Assembly (NCBI GenBank): GCA_033032175.1
Contig: CM065322.1
Coordinates: 8,866,001-8,930,000, forward strand
From: Saturnia japonica
Taxonomy: Eukaryota > Arthropoda > Insecta > Lepidoptera > Saturniidae
DNA length: 64,000 bases
Reading direction: 5' to 3'
The position numbers and the translations under genes are program-made. Positions 33,521-45,757 of this stretch are shown piece after piece (positions within the stretch are counted from its first letter, which is position 1; each line of letters opens with the position of its first letter). Below the pieces are notes generated by a model, which saw only the letters and a list, made by a program, of their open reading frames with translations, was not told where the DNA came from and searched no databases.

Positions 33521-34261
33521 TCCGCTTTATTATAATAGTATAGATTGCAAATATTAGCATATGTTATATTGCAATAGTTATACGCTACGATAAAATACTT
33601 CTTTCCTATTAAAATAACCAATAATGATATTCATGTATTTGTTCGTTAAAAGAATAACAAAAATATTTATGCTAAAGTTTATATGATTAAATAAATATAA
33701 AACTCAAAACTGTATCCATATAATATCTCAAAAACTTTAAACATTAAAACTTTAATAATGCTGTTTGTACCACAAACTCCCAAAATATGGGTTAGAAGGT
33801 ATATAAAACATAAATATTGAACTTAAACATGACCCTTATAATAAAATCCAGTTAATAAATTTGCTTTGACATTTTAAATCACGCTTTAAAAGAAGAAGAA
33901 AAGCCACCAAGCTGTCGCTAAAAGATAATTCAAGAAGCACCTCGATATTTTCATTTGCTTTCTTTGAAATACTGACTACGAGAACGTTTAATTGTAGCCA
34001 TTTTGCGGTTAAGAGCGAACATTTGAACCCGAGATACGGGATAATCCTCAGGGGCCTATTGGGATTTAAATTCTAGATAGAACTTAGTTGATAAAACAAA
34101 TAAAATGTGACTTCGATGTAAGATTATTGTAGTCGTTTATGTTTTTCTAGAGATATCAAGCAGGAAATAAGTTTACTGTAAATTAGTTATTTTGAAAATA
34201 ATACTTTACAAAATATAATATGTTAGTATGTGTTGAATGGATGGATATAGATTTCTCTATG

Positions 34262-34776
34262 TAATAATCATCGGTATACAGGTTGAAATGGCTACCTATT
34301 CGGCAACGTAGGAATATAAGAATACTTTGTCTTCTTTTCTCCGTACTTAATAATCCCAAATCCCCTAAATATTTAAAAACACTTTTTCAATCTCTCGCGG
34401 ATACGCATAATAGACAGCTAAGGTCTTCTGATTCTTTAATTCTCAGTATACCAAGTCATCATACTAATTTCCGCGACCAATCCTTTGCCGTTACAGCAGC
34501 ACGACTGTGGAATTCGCTTCCTATCAATATCCAACTGGCCAACTCTCGAAATTCCTTCAAGTATTCGCTACGTAGGTTTTACTTGGAGCAATTGAATACT
34601 TCTTAATAATATATAATCTTAATAATCGTTATAAACTTTTTTTTTTACTTAACATTATGCACACTTTGCATATACCTTTCCCTTGCTCCCTTGGAAGACT
34701 GGCAGAGAATGCTTTTTAGCATTAAGTCCTCCATTTGTACTTTTTTTTTTGTGCAATAAAGAATATAATAATAATA
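34262..34776 (+). mobile_element. LINE 3' end (CR1/Daphne/Kiri-like), 5'-truncated
   Basis: 34283-34606 encodes the C-terminal domain typical of these reverse transcriptase proteins: LKWLPIRQRRNIRILCLLFS, NNPKSPKYLKTLF, THNRQLRSSDSLILSIPSHH, RDQSFAVTAARLWNSLPINI, then SFKYSLRRFYL and a stop. A 3' UTR follows with GACTGGCAGAGAATGC, ATTAAGTCCTCCATTTGTAC, a T-run, AATAAA (34755-34760) and an AATAATAATA tail. The RT core and endonuclease are missing. The frame is open, so the copy is moderately young. The exact clade is inference. Confidence 0.8.
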
Positions 34777-37700
34777 CAAACCATGATCAGCTTCAACTAC
34801 TAGTACTTATTAAGAATGTTTGAAACAATTTATTGCATCGACATCTTTCTACAATTTTGTTAATAAGGCCAGGCCTCTTATAAAATATGCCGTGATGCCG
34901 AACTTAAAGTAAAAATTTTAGAATGTCAATTTTATTATATTACGCTATGGATCGAAACCAGAGTTATTTGATTATTAGAGATAATTAGACAGGCATTATA
35001 ATTATCATGACTTCAATATCTAATGATATGAAAGCATAGAAAGTTCAAAGGTATTGGAACACATGCATTGAATGTTCACGTTTAAATACTTCTCAGAGAT
35101 CTGAGCGCACCGTATCTCAGTGTTTGCTGAGAACTTCTCGAGGACAAATCCAGGGATAAGCTTATATGAGAACCCAGTCCCATTCCCTACGTCTTAGTTA
35201 GAATTCAATAGAAAGTTGTAAAGTTAATCTTAACAGAAATTATATCTTTTTCAATTCAACTGTACAATTGTATCGCTGTTGTCGAATAAAAGTTATTATT
35301 TATTTTAATTAACCCATGGTTATCCTTTAGTGGAAAAAATAAGAACATTAACTGGACACCTATTTTTTTAATTATTATTATTATTTTGTGCCCCACGATA
35401 TCATCACCCGTTTTAAATTTGTTTACTCTCCACTGCACCGCGGCACCGTGCCGCCGCTAACTATGGTCGCTAATGCACACGTGTAGCCTATCGTAATCTC
35501 ACTTCCCATACTTGCTATACTTGCCTAAAGCTTATCAGATTTCTTGATTCATGATTACTCCTCCGCTCCTTAAGTTCGTAGCGTGAAGTTATATTATAGC
35601 CCATAATTTTCCTTAAGAAATAATATCTGACTGGTAGTTCCAGAGATTAACACGTTCAAGTAACCAAAACAAAAATTAATATACCCACCAAACAGCCTAA
35701 GGTTGTAGCAAAATATTCTAATTAGGCACCCATATCATTATCCGGGATGATCGTGTGGATCCTAAACATATCGTCAATTAAATCAAGACGCTTTTCAATC
35801 TCAATCACGTGCTTATTGAAGCTCTTTATCAGTTTATACTATTTAACAATCTTTTAATACAAACCTTTTAAAAATGTTTAAAAATGGTTAAAACCTTTTA
35901 AACCTTTTAATACAATATAAAAAAATAAACATAAATAGGTAACTAATTAACGGCATTCTTTAACTGAATGTATCTTCAGTACGTAGATAGATTGCTGCGA
36001 AAGCCAAATGACAGTTTTCCTTCACTTAAAATTCTAAATGGAAGTGAGCCCTTAGCAAGTAATTAGTTTCAGTTACAGTGTTATGTATAAAGAGCGTTCA
36101 CGAGCCATTCGTATAACGTTACAACTCTAATTACGAGAGTTGAATAAATATTTGAGTGTAACTTATAGGGTTGTCTAACGGGACACTATTTTTAAACAAT
36201 GAAAATAAACTTTCAGTCTCACAACTATTCACCATACAAGAGCTTTCTTTGTAAAAATAGCATAGGAGCCTTCTGATGTTAATTTAAATTACAAATTAAG
36301 TATTATTTGTAAGATCTTTGAAATGTCTGGAAAACATAATCCAATTCAAAATCTATAGAGAATGTATTTAAATCTAACGTACAATATGTATTAAAACCCC
36401 GTCGAATCCAAACAGGGTATATAGGTCAATGCCCAATGGCATTACCAAAAAAAAATATCAAAATTTTATTTATTATGAAAATAAAATTTTCATTGCGATT
36501 TAAAATTAACATGTTCAGTTTTAGTTTCCCTAAAATTTAGTCAATTTGTAAAACATGATAACACCGTCGCCAGCCTCGGCGCAACGCGGTGCAGCGGTAC
36601 GTTTCATCTTATAACGTGCGCGGCGGCGCCTGTATTGCCATGTAAGTTTCCTCATTTAAACTATTTTTTTTTTACATTTTATTAGGGGTAATTTTTTTAA
36701 CTTATAATCTGAGATAGATTACATAAACAGAATATAATCTCGATACCTAATAACACCTTCATGGATTCGACGGAGTTTTTAATACACACTGTATATATTA
36801 AAAATCGAATCTAATAAATAACATTATATTATGAATGTGAAAATATTTCAGTTTGAATATTTGCCCATTAATAACGCTGAAATGGCTGAACAAAGTTTAA
36901 TTAAATTTGGCACAGAAGTCGATTTTGTCATGGAGTAGGACATAATATAGTTTTTATAACGACATAAAAAAATACGACCAGCGAAGCGATTTGGCACCAA
37001 CAAGTCTAATCTAATACATATAATAAATGCGACAGTACGTTTGTTTGAATGTTTGTCCATTAATCACGCATAAACAGCTGGACGGATTGTAATGAAATTT
37101 TGCACAGAATTCGATAATATTTTGGAATAAGAGATTTTTATTGCCCAGAGCAGAATAATCATAAAGTTAGCTTTTCTACTGTGATGAATTAGTTATTAGG
37201 ATAATATCTATGATTATTATGAATAATAAATATATATAGAGTAGAAAAATTGTTTGACTCCCATAGCACACATAATTGAATTTAGTAAAGTTATCATAAC
37301 AGCAATTAAACAAATCGCTTGTTGTATATCAGCCCTAATTACAGTACATATTATTAAGTAGAGCCACGAAGAGGGTCGAAGGGGTTTACCCGCAAACCAT
37401 TAATTGTTCTGTGAGATCTACTACGGCTGAGAGCAGATTAATTTCGAACGAGATAAGCGATGTGACATGGACTGCCGGACGCCCGCGCCTGCTGTGAAAT
37501 GGCAAAAGCTATTGCTTATAAATAATTATACGACTTAGTGATTTTAATGTTTTGTAAGTAGCTTTACTAATGATTCTACTTTAACGGCGTTGCCAGATGG
37601 GTTACATTTCTTACATTTTTAGTAACATATATGTAACTTTTGTAGTTAATGCAATTCTCATAACATTTGAAGATATTGAGATTTTTTTTTTAACTAAACT

Positions 37701-37814
37701 AAATTAATGAACGAGATCACCTGTCACTGTCTCTGTCGAGATCACACATCTAAATGAGGAAAGGAAATAAAAAGACAATGAGTTATAGTTATTATATTTT
37801 GCGGTATCTCTATT
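34777..37814. other. AT-rich DNA with repeat fragments
   Basis: No gene is recognised. 35380-35665 has a GC-rich head (GCACCGCGGCACCGTGCCGC) and a tail TCTGACTGGTAGTTCCAGAG, similar to 42290-42535 in layout. 36560-36660 is another GC-rich patch (CAGCCTCGGCGCAACGCGGT). 36840-37150 has two similar 'GTTTGAATRTTTG(C/T)CCATTAAT' blocks about 190 bp apart. Confidence 0.4.
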
Positions 37815-38500
37815 AATAAATCGGTATTTCTGCCTGTACATGTTTTTTTTTTTTTCAAATTACCTGATAAACATACTATATGAACGATACTGGACACGAA
37901 TATACCATAAAAAAATTGTCTGTCTGTTTGCATGTCCGGAATTAACTGAAAAACGGCTTGACAAATTCTTTACACGAGAGGCTTATATCATTCGTCAATT
38001 GATAGGGTATAAAAAATCCAATAATATAATTTTAATATTTTCAGTATTTAGTATGTATTTATTTAGTAAAAAAAAATCCCTACAAAAAATATAAGCCATT
38101 CCAAGAATGGTGGGCTATGAGAAATTTAAATAAAACTTTTAAGAATAGTAAACAAAATAATTTCCAAAAATTTATAATTTAATTCATTCTTAACCGATTT
38201 TAATGAAATTTTGTGTACGGGAAATATAAGTCAATCTATAATTGATAGGCTATAAGGATTGTTAAAAATGTTTTTAAATTGTAAAAAAAAAAAAAGCACA
38301 AAATTTAATTTATATTAATTCATCTATACTTGATTGCTTTTGACAAAATTTCGTAGACGACACGCATACGTAATTTAATAATTGATAGGCTATAAGAATC
38401 GTCAGAAATAATTTCCCAAACATCTAAAAGAAAATTTCTCAATAAATAGATAGACTATATGAATTGTCAATAATAGGAGTAAAAACGTAAAAAAAATTAC
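37815..38500 (+). repeat. Dispersed repeat family I with ~115-bp subrepeats (copy 1)
   Basis: After a T-run and TGTCTGTCTGTTTGCATGTC, several decayed units follow, each built as ATTCTTAACCGATTTTAATG, AAATTTTGTGTACGGG, AATTGATAGGCTATAAGGAT. The same architecture recurs at 53520-54240, 59100-59440 and 50365-50500 (plus), and at 48975-49400, 56165-56420 and 41690-41850 (minus). Non-coding. Confidence 0.7.
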
Positions 38501-39487
38501 AGGATGAAAATAATTACTGTGTAACAAATACGTGCAGACAGCTAGTAAGTATAGAGTATGTTCGTACCGTCTAAAATTAATGAGGTAACAACTGAACTTA
38601 ATACTCTAACTTAACTCTTAACTCTCAACTTTTAACTGAATTTAATAACAATAACTACAAAAAATTATGCTATGTTTTTTATTTTGTTTTTAATAATTTC
38701 CTACAGGAATACTGAGCGGATTGTGATACAATTTATATGGGCACCAACACGAAGGAATTACTACCGTAGGCCATTAGGCTACCACCTACAAAGCATAATT
38801 TTTCAAACAAATACGGTACATCAAAAAACAATTGAATGGAAAATCACCTTGCCTAAATTTCCGAATATGCCTCAATACTAAGAAGGCTTTTTGATATAAC
38901 AAAAAATTTAAATTTCTTAAGAATAATGTAACTCAGGTATCGAAATGTAGCTTTTTCAACCTAAGGACCCTGGCACACTCTATACACTTCAAATTTCACT
39001 ACTACGGTAGGCAGGAACAACTTGTTTATTTATGTAATGTAAATTTTTTTTACGATAAATACAATATATTAACAGTATATAGTCCAAAGATACTGAGGTT
39101 AATTATCGTATTAGATACATCTGGGAAATCCTTTAATAATATTACGTATAACAGTGTAAAGCCTACATTTTAATTTAAGCCCTTTGGAGCAGCATGTTAA
39201 ACTTTATATCAACTTAGACTCTCTTACCAAGTTAATATTAATCGACTTCACTGTTGGTGAAAAAAAAATATCAATTTAAACTTCGTCTTACAATACGTTT
39301 TTAATATTACAAAAATATTAGATTTTTTATTAATTATACCTATTTACAGTATTATAGATAACCTATTGATCGTTTGTATTAAACGTCCTAATCTCTGGAG
39401 CAACCAGTCAGATTAGAAAAAATACTTTGCATTTTATAACCTATTTATTGCAGAATGTTATAGCCTAAACAATTTCACGCTATAACT
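38501..39487. other. AT-rich DNA, nothing recognised
   Basis: No gene-like frame with motif or splice context. The acceptor-like TTTCCTACAG near 38706 is followed by repeat-like text (GAATACTGAGCGGATTGTGA). Confidence 0.35.
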
Positions 39488-39890
39488 CTATGGAATAGAA
39501 CAGTAATCATGAACGTGAAGTAATCTGGAGAGCTGTGTGCAAGTACGGGAAGTGAGCCTTAGGATTCGGCCATACGCACCGTCTTCCCTGCGAACGTGCT
39601 TGAACAAACCAGTTTGCGAAAGTAATAGCGTAGATGTGGACGGTAAAGACGGTAAGGTCGTGCAGGCGGCTTGTGCAATTTCATGTGACATGCTGAAGAT
39701 TGGACTGCGCAGTTTTGGTTTCCACGGTTTTGCCTGCGAGTTTACTCTCAGAACATCATGTATTATGGTTTGCACAGACAGTTTGCACGAGCTTACCTGC
39801 ACGTGTTGCCACTGTACGATATTCCGTCTTTTTTGTATAGTCACGAATGCGCAGGCAAGACGGTGCGGGTAGCCAGGGCCTTACATGGAT
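39488..39890. other. Unassigned balanced-GC segment, open on both strands
   Basis: About 115 codons are open on each strand. The minus-strand reading (starting MTIQKRRNIVQWQHVQVSSC) looks somewhat more protein-like than the Cys-rich plus reading, but neither has a motif I recognise. Internal short repeats are visible: GACGGTAAAGACGGTAAGG and two GCAGGC-CCG contexts. It is bordered on the right by the inverted repeat head at 39905. It could be a retroposed fragment. Confidence 0.4.
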
Positions 39891-39904
39891 GTAGCGCGAT
39901 GGAG

Positions 39905-39952
39905 AGTTGGTGAAATAAATTTAACACGGGTGAAACCGTGGAGCACAGCTAG
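39905..39952 (-). repeat. Head of the ACTAGCTGTGCTCCACGG repeat, inverted
   Basis: On the minus strand this reads ACTAGCTGTGCTCCACGG, then TTTCACCCGTGTTAAATTT, the same head as 32985-33025. The rest of that repeat is not visible here. Confidence 0.6.
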
Positions 39953-40649
39953 TACTTGTGCTATACGGGTGTAAATTTACCTACTTTTATATAAATATTA
40001 TAATATTAACTTACACCAATGTCAGTAGGCAGCCTTGACAAGGGGCGAGGGCGGATGGCGCCGCGTCGCGCTGTGTTCTACCCACGCCATCCGGCCTTCG
40101 ATATGCCCACATCGTATCAGATCACAGCCTTGCAATATAGCATCCTCTTACATTCATATATAATATAATGTACTGGCTGAATATGAGTGAGTTTTTCGAA
40201 CATTATATAATGTAAACTATCTAACTAACAGAGTGGCTTTTATATTAGTTAAACAGAGTCAGCTATCTGTTGAAGGTGTTCCCAGTATTTTTTTTTTAAA
40301 GAAAGTATTTTGTGATTTTATCACAACTAAAGCATCTTTGACAAATAATATATTGAGGTATGTTTTTTATTTAAAATAAACAAGTACTACGTGAAAATAA
40401 GACCGGTAGTGTATTAATAAGTACGATACTTTTAAGTTACAACTACTTTTTAATTTAAGTAACTAATATAAGTACGTGAACTATTTAACTTCAAATATTA
40501 ATCAAGAGATCAACTGAAAGAGTAAATAACTGAACTGAGTAAGTAACTGAAAAAGTTAATGCAAAAGGGTTCAGTTGCAGAAGCCCCTAAATCCACTTTG
40601 AGACTTTCTGATCTGATAGCATTACATTGTAGAGGATGTCTGAAATATG

Positions 40650-40775
40650 TATTAACAATTTTTAACAAAAAAAAGAACCAACTCCTATGATTTTTAGGAG
40701 ATTCCTTGTGTACCTTCGAGGTAAAGGTCCAATGTCAATCAAATTAAAATGAGATCACCCTTGGGTGTTCCCAGC
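40650..40775 (+). repeat. Dispersed repeat family D (copy 3)
   Basis: ATTTTTAACAAAAAAAAGAA, TCCTATGATTTTTAGGAG, TACCTTCGAGGTAAAGGTCC and AATCAAATTAAAATGAGATC, in the order of the other copies. It is shortened at the 3' side. Confidence 0.55.
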
Positions 40776-40889
40776 GCTTTTGCCAGCGGGTCTGCAAGCC
40801 CTGAACTGCAGGCCGGCGCCTTCAAATGAGGGGTGCCGAACTCCTTCACAACCAACCAATAATTTAATGTTCGATTATCATTGTAAATA

Positions 40890-41145
40890 ACATAACATAC
40901 CAACACGCCTGTATCCTGGAAAGGTTAAGCAGAGATGCCTAAGTGTACACACACAGATCGCCGGGTATTTTGTAAGTCCCATGTAATAGGGAGCGAGCCT
41001 ATTGCCATTAATCGGGCACAAATCTAAACTCCGAGCTGCTACTGAGAATTTCATAGAAAAACCCAATAACACTTTGCTCGACTTGGGAATCGAACCCAGG
41101 ACCTCGGTCGTAGCAGTCACGCTTAGGAACACTAAACTAATGAGG
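40890..41145 (-). mobile_element. tRNA-derived SINE family A (copy 1) with 18-bp TSD
   Basis: On the minus strand it begins with a pol III A box-like TAGTTTAGTGTTCC (41127-41139) and a canonical B box GGGTTCGATTCCC (41085-41097). The body has GGGTTTTTCTATGAAATTCT, CAGCTCGGAGTTTAGATTTG and TACATGGGACTTAC. The 3' end reads GGATACAGGCGTGTTGGTAT before an A/T-rich end. CGATTATCATTGTAAATA is repeated exactly at 40872-40889 and 41146-41163, a clean 18-bp target-site duplication that fixes both ends (256 bp). It is non-coding; mobilisation by a LINE is known for such elements. Confidence 0.92.
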
Positions 41146-41179
41146 CGATTATCATTGTAAATATTATTCTTAATCTACT

Positions 41180-41500
41180 TTAAAAAGACCACTGCATGTT
41201 TCGAGGCGCCCCCGTCGAGTGGTCCGGAAGAAATTCCGTGGCCAGGCGTCCCCGTTAAAGGAGACCGTCCAAGTGGAGTTGCCGGAAAGGGTTGTCGGAA
41301 TCTTTTTCGAACGGCGTTCCGAGCCGGATCGTAACATTGGCATTGGACCACATGGGGGAGAACTTCGGGAGTTATTCGACCGTTATATTATGATTGCCGA
41401 CCGGTATCCGTGGGAGAGGCCTTCGCTGTCGCTGGCTCCCCGATGTGGGAGTTGGAGGCAGAAGTGCTTGCCACCGTATATTGATTTATTTGAAATTTAA
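41180..41500 (+). other. Unassigned GC-rich open segment
   Basis: An open frame of about 93 codons from a GTG at 41219. It contains FFERRSEPDRNIGIGPHGGE and LRELFDRYIMIADRYPWERP and ends at TAA near 41500. The composition is far from the AT-rich flanks, and a second frame is also mostly open. I do not recognise the family; a retrotransposon gag or 5'-region fragment is possible. No splice sites or poly(A) signal define it. Confidence 0.4.
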
Positions 41501-42289
41501 CTAAAAATTACATTTTACATTATATTACATAACAATGGTACCCAAACTAGGCATACCTGTGTCTTGGGAACCTTTCATAGGTGATATGAACGAAGAGAAC
41601 GTAATCTATTCGGAGGGATGCGAGAATTTTTTGTTATTAATTCAAATACAAAACAAGTATCTACTAAAAACCGCAACAAAATTCATAGTTTTTTAAAATG
41701 TAATAATAAATTTATAAAATATTTTGGAGTGCCCCGTGGCACCACAGGCGTCTATTGTGCGTTTATTAGTTTCGTCTTATTTACAATTCTAATAGCCTAT
41801 CAATTGAGGAATGACATAAACTACCCATGTATTGGCATCGGTTTATACAACGCTTTCTTAGTACGGGTTTCAAACTCCTTTAATTTAGAGGAATGTTCTA
41901 TTCCCAAACAATACTCGCCTACGGAACGACATCCGTATTTATATACTGGACTAATTTCGCAGATGCTCCGATAATGTTGTTTTCAAAATAGAACTCGAAT
42001 CTGTACAAACAATTTTCTTATTCCCATATAAAACGTTTTTGGAGCAGAATTAATGAGATTGGACTCGGAATATATTCGTTTATTTAATTTGTATACCAAA
42101 CCGTCGCATAGAGATGAAAGGCCGAAAATTCGGGTAAAACTAAACAATTAATGCAAAATAGGACCGGATAATCGGATTAAAATGTTTAAGTTACTTATTA
42201 GTTAGCAAGTTATACAAGCTCGCTGTAGCTTTTAGTCTTTTGTTACTAAGCACTCACAAGAGTAAAGTTTGTATAGTAATAGTGTAGTT
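41501..42289. other. AT-rich DNA with family I remnants
   Basis: 41690-41850 contains inverted family I text (ATAGCCTATCAATTGAGG, then ACTATGAATTTTG-like in complement) next to a GTGCCCCGTGGCACCACAGG head. The remainder is unassigned. No gene. Confidence 0.4.
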
Positions 42290-42535
42290 TTAATATTATT
42301 GCGCCAACACGGCGCGGCGTGGCATGGCGTTCTTAACGACATCTATTGTCGAAGGATATACTTAACATTTTATCGTTTAACTTACAAAAAGCTTTTATTT
42401 GACAAATTTTTCACCGTGCAGCCGGTTTAGCCTACCTCTATAAATAGACCATATAACGCATTAAGAACGTTTCAAATCCGACTGCTAGTTCTAGAGATTA
42501 GCTGCTACTTTCAAACAAAAAAAATCTCTTTGTTC
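42290..42535 (+). repeat. Dispersed repeat with GC-rich head
   Basis: The head is GCCAACACGGCGCGGCGTGG, then GACATCTATTGTCGAAGG; the tail is ATCCGACTGCTAGTTCTAGA. The layout matches 35380-35665, and a similar head occurs at 45225-45260 (ACTGCCGAGACGGCGCGGCG). Non-coding. Confidence 0.45.
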
Positions 42536-42649
42536 AAAGATTAGTTTATGATACTATATTTAAATCAATAAAGAACCTAACTTCGTATATAAGCATCCAA
42601 CTGATCCAACCAAAAATATATATCTATATAATTAATACGTGAAGCAAAA

Positions 42650-42870
42650 GCTTTCTACCCCTTTTTAAGTGTGTTGCGTGCACGGAAGGAAGACTGTGAC
42701 ATTTGGTATGATTAAAGTTTATATGGAGATGGAGTGCAGAAAGCTAAAATTTATGTACAATATCTATTACTTATATATTAAATAAAATAAATTAATACTG
42801 CGAATCCTAAAGCGACCAGAGTCATTGAACTTAGACCCACCAAAATATTAACATTGTCCTTCAACGAAAC
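42650..42870 (-). repeat. Dispersed repeat family H (copy 1)
   Basis: Shares, in complement, ATTAAAGTTTATATGGAGAT, AAAGCTAAAATTTATG, TGCGAATCCTAA and CCACCAAAATATTAACATTG with 56690-57095, and with 49975-50260 in the same orientation. Confidence 0.6.
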
Positions 42871-43629
42871 TTAACTTCGCTTAAGTACATCAACCAAACT
42901 ATACCACGCAAAATGCTACCAATGCCACCTAAAAACCACAACATGGCAGCTCAAGATCCCGCTAAAACTCTGATAACAATGAAATTGTAAGAAATATAAA
43001 TATTTTGAAAGTCTTTTGCTGAGTTTAAACATCAAAGGCCCCATCTCTGGAACTTTATAGCGAAGAATTACGTTTTTCTGGTGATATCACTACATATCCT
43101 AACAAGTTTTACCTCCTTTCTAATTTAAATTTACGTAAAAACCGTAGGTATAGCGAAATTACGCGATGATAAATAAACACATTTGTTTCCAAAGAAACAA
43201 GCTTTCAAAGAAATTAGGTACTACATTTCATACAAATCATAATTATATTTATAAGAACGTTGAAAGGATTATAGTTACGTAATGAATTACCTCACAACGA
43301 GATACGCCGAGAAAAATGGCGTGTAGTACCCATAATTTATCTCTATTTTTGGTTCTTATGATAAATAATTACTCAGTGAGAAACCGATATAGTACATAAA
43401 TTGTTTATGTATGATTAGCAGAAACAAATGCAAGAATAAACAGAGAAAACAAAATATTCTATTCATACAACATATATTATGTTTATTTTTTATTATAGTA
43501 AATATTTATACGCAATGCATATGAGAAATTAAAATATTAACTTAAATTTAAGCAAGAATTTTGTAATAATAATTAGTTTTTTTTTATTGTTAATAAATAG
43601 ATCTAGTGTTTTGCCTAAATTTCATTTGA
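42871..43629. other. AT-rich DNA, nothing recognised
   Basis: No gene, RNA or repeat structure supported. Confidence 0.35.
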
Positions 43630-43850
43630 TATTAAGTGCTGATGTGCCTCATGATGGTAGTACGCTAATCCCAGTGAGGGAGCTGGCTCTCAACTGCAGC
43701 TATTGGAACACAACCTTAGATGCTTGGTAACAGATATTCTACTTGAATGTGGTTTCTTGCAAGGCGGGCATTAGAAAATGCTCTAGCACCACGCAAGGTG
43801 CTTTTCCAAAGCGATAAATTCTGTGCACGGTGGGGTTTCCACTTACAAAT
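43630..43850 (-). mobile_element. SINE family B body (copy 3)
   Basis: On the minus strand: GCTAGAGCATTTTCTAATGC, TCTGTTACCAAGCATCTAAG, ATAGCTGCAGTTGAGAGCCA, CACATCAGCACTTAATATCA, all in the order of 9262-9545. The tRNA-like head is not recognisable. Confidence 0.6.
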
Positions 43851-44806
43851 ATCTTCAAGCCGGTCGTAGCCTGCTTATAAAGTACGTGCGCTCACAGAGC
43901 ACGTCTATTATTTCGGCGTCCAGTCAATAGATAAAGTTGCGCATAATCGTAACTCTGATTATTGAAAATCATGAATATAATACAGATTTATTATAATAGT
44001 TACACATGTACTTATTAACTTGGCGTCGCGTTGGTCATCGGAAACGAAAAAAGGACGCTCTACCACTGGGGTTGCCCTATAAATTATATCATAAAATACT
44101 TTAATGGACTGACATTCTACTTATCAGATGCCATTGTGGGCTGATGTGACTCAAATCCACTTAAGAAGAGAACGTTCACGATAGTTTAATAGGCGAATTT
44201 TAGGAAGAAATTAAGCGAGTTGAAATGACAAGTTAAGTTTAATATTTACAGAAATAAAGATAGAGATACATAAAAGACGTAATTAACAAAAACAAGAATT
44301 AGCGCGCGCGATATGTCCAACCTCCAAGATAATCTGTCCACGAGTACACTAATAGTCTGTGCACGAGTAGGAAGGTGAAGGTGCGCGAGCGCGGCTCGTG
44401 CTATCTATCGCCGCGCGGGGGGGAACAGTATAGTCAGTGGTTCAGAAACATAGGCGCCAGCGATTTAATGCAATTGTACGGTGGTGGTACAATATGTTTC
44501 CCGGGCACGTTGCATCAATGAGATATGCAACACCATAATTACATCGACATGATTTTCCGACTTAAATAAACACAGTATCTTATTTATTATGAATGTTGGT
44601 AGAGGAAGCCGGCCCTTTAAAAGGAACTCCTGTGTAAAAATGTTAATGTTTCTAGAGTCACCGGTTAAGTCTAGCCAAGGGGGTCTATAGTAACACAAAT
44701 TCGTATGCGACCATCCTGTTTCTAACAGACGTTGGCAGGGACGAGGTACCATAGACGACAATGAGGGCGAACAGTGTAGCTCGGAAGGGACGCGGCGTGA
44801 CAATCG

Positions 44807-45270
44807 CAGTACACTGAAGTAAACAGTGTAACGTCTTCATACAAACGACCGAAAAGATATCCAGGTAAACTTTAGTACACAATAGTCACGATTACGCAAT
44901 TTATAACTAATGTCGAATTATTATATTACTTACTTCCTAGGATTTAAAATTGTTTTTGATATATTAAACTTTAAGCAAAAAAAAATTATTTAATAAATAT
45001 ACATTCCCTATAAAATAAACACTTTGAAACTACAATTAAAAGCAAGTAAAAAATAATTGAAATTAAAACTTACGAAATTTCTATTAGATAATATATTTTG
45101 GTGATAAAAATAATCGCATTTTAATACAGCGTTATCAAATACGTAATAAGTAGGTAAACCAAAAAACACAGTCAGAGGTCAGCCCTAGTGTGTTTTTATC
45201 TACCTCTTTAGCTAATTATTTCAAGAACACTGCCGAGACGGCGCGGCGTACTGTTTACTTTAGTGTACTG
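44807..45270. repeat. Inverted repeat pair around ACTGTTTACTT
   Basis: 44807-44827 (CAGTACACTGAAGTAAACAG...) pairs with 45250-45270 (ACTGTTTACTTTAGTGTACT...), 20 of 21 positions complementary. GC-rich CGCGGCG motifs flank both. The 420 bp between is AT-rich. It may be a foldback element. The 44465-44803 minus-strand frame next to it has no motif I recognise. Confidence 0.55.
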
Positions 45271-45484
45271 TAGTGACGTAATTTCGTGCTACCTTATCCC
45301 CGCCAACGTTTCTCATATGGTACATTCACGCACGAACTTGTTCGACTATAGACAAGTTACCTTGATACAATTTTTAACACTACCAGAAAACGAAATTATG
45401 TATGGAACTCACATATAAATATCTCAACGTTATATCACGTGACTAGATACGTCAATTCCGTAGATTTTTTTTCCTTTTCTGCCT

Positions 45485-45757
45485 TAACTGCCTTATTAGC
45501 CTAGTGGTCGAAAGCGCGACTGCTATGCTCGAGGTCCTGGTCTCGGTTCCCAGACCGAGCAAAGTATTATTATTGGGTTTTTCTATGAAATTCTCATTAG
45601 CAGCTCGGAGTTTCGCTTTGTGCCCGTTTAATGGCAATAGGTTCGCTTTCTATTACATGGGACCTAAAAACATACCTGGCAAACTGTGGGTGGTACATCA
45701 CTTAATAGTACCTACACCTCTGCCTAAGCCTTCGGGGATACAGGCGAGATGATAATT
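45485..45757 (+). mobile_element. tRNA-derived SINE family A (copy 2)
   Basis: A box-like TAGCCTAGTGGTC at 45497-45509 and a B box-like GGTCTCGGTTCCC at 45539-45551 (the canonical GGTTCGA is altered). Then GGGTTTTTCTATGAAATTCT, CAGCTCGGAGTTTCGC, TTACATGGGACCTA, and the 3' end GGGATACAGGCGAGATGATA. It matches 40890-41145 throughout. No clear duplication is seen, so it is older or rearranged at the ends. Confidence 0.85.

Noticed and set aside
33216..33557. 113-codon plus-strand frame containing RQRTRLEQFRKASSSDLRNK
   Set aside because: Its ends lie in a dispersed repeat (head at 32985, tail near 33470), and I found no family motif. The middle is noted in the repeat entry, but I do not call a gene.
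45490..45560. A tRNA gene, suggested by A box and B box text
   Set aside because: It cannot fold into a full tRNA, continues into a SINE body, and has another copy at 40890-41145.
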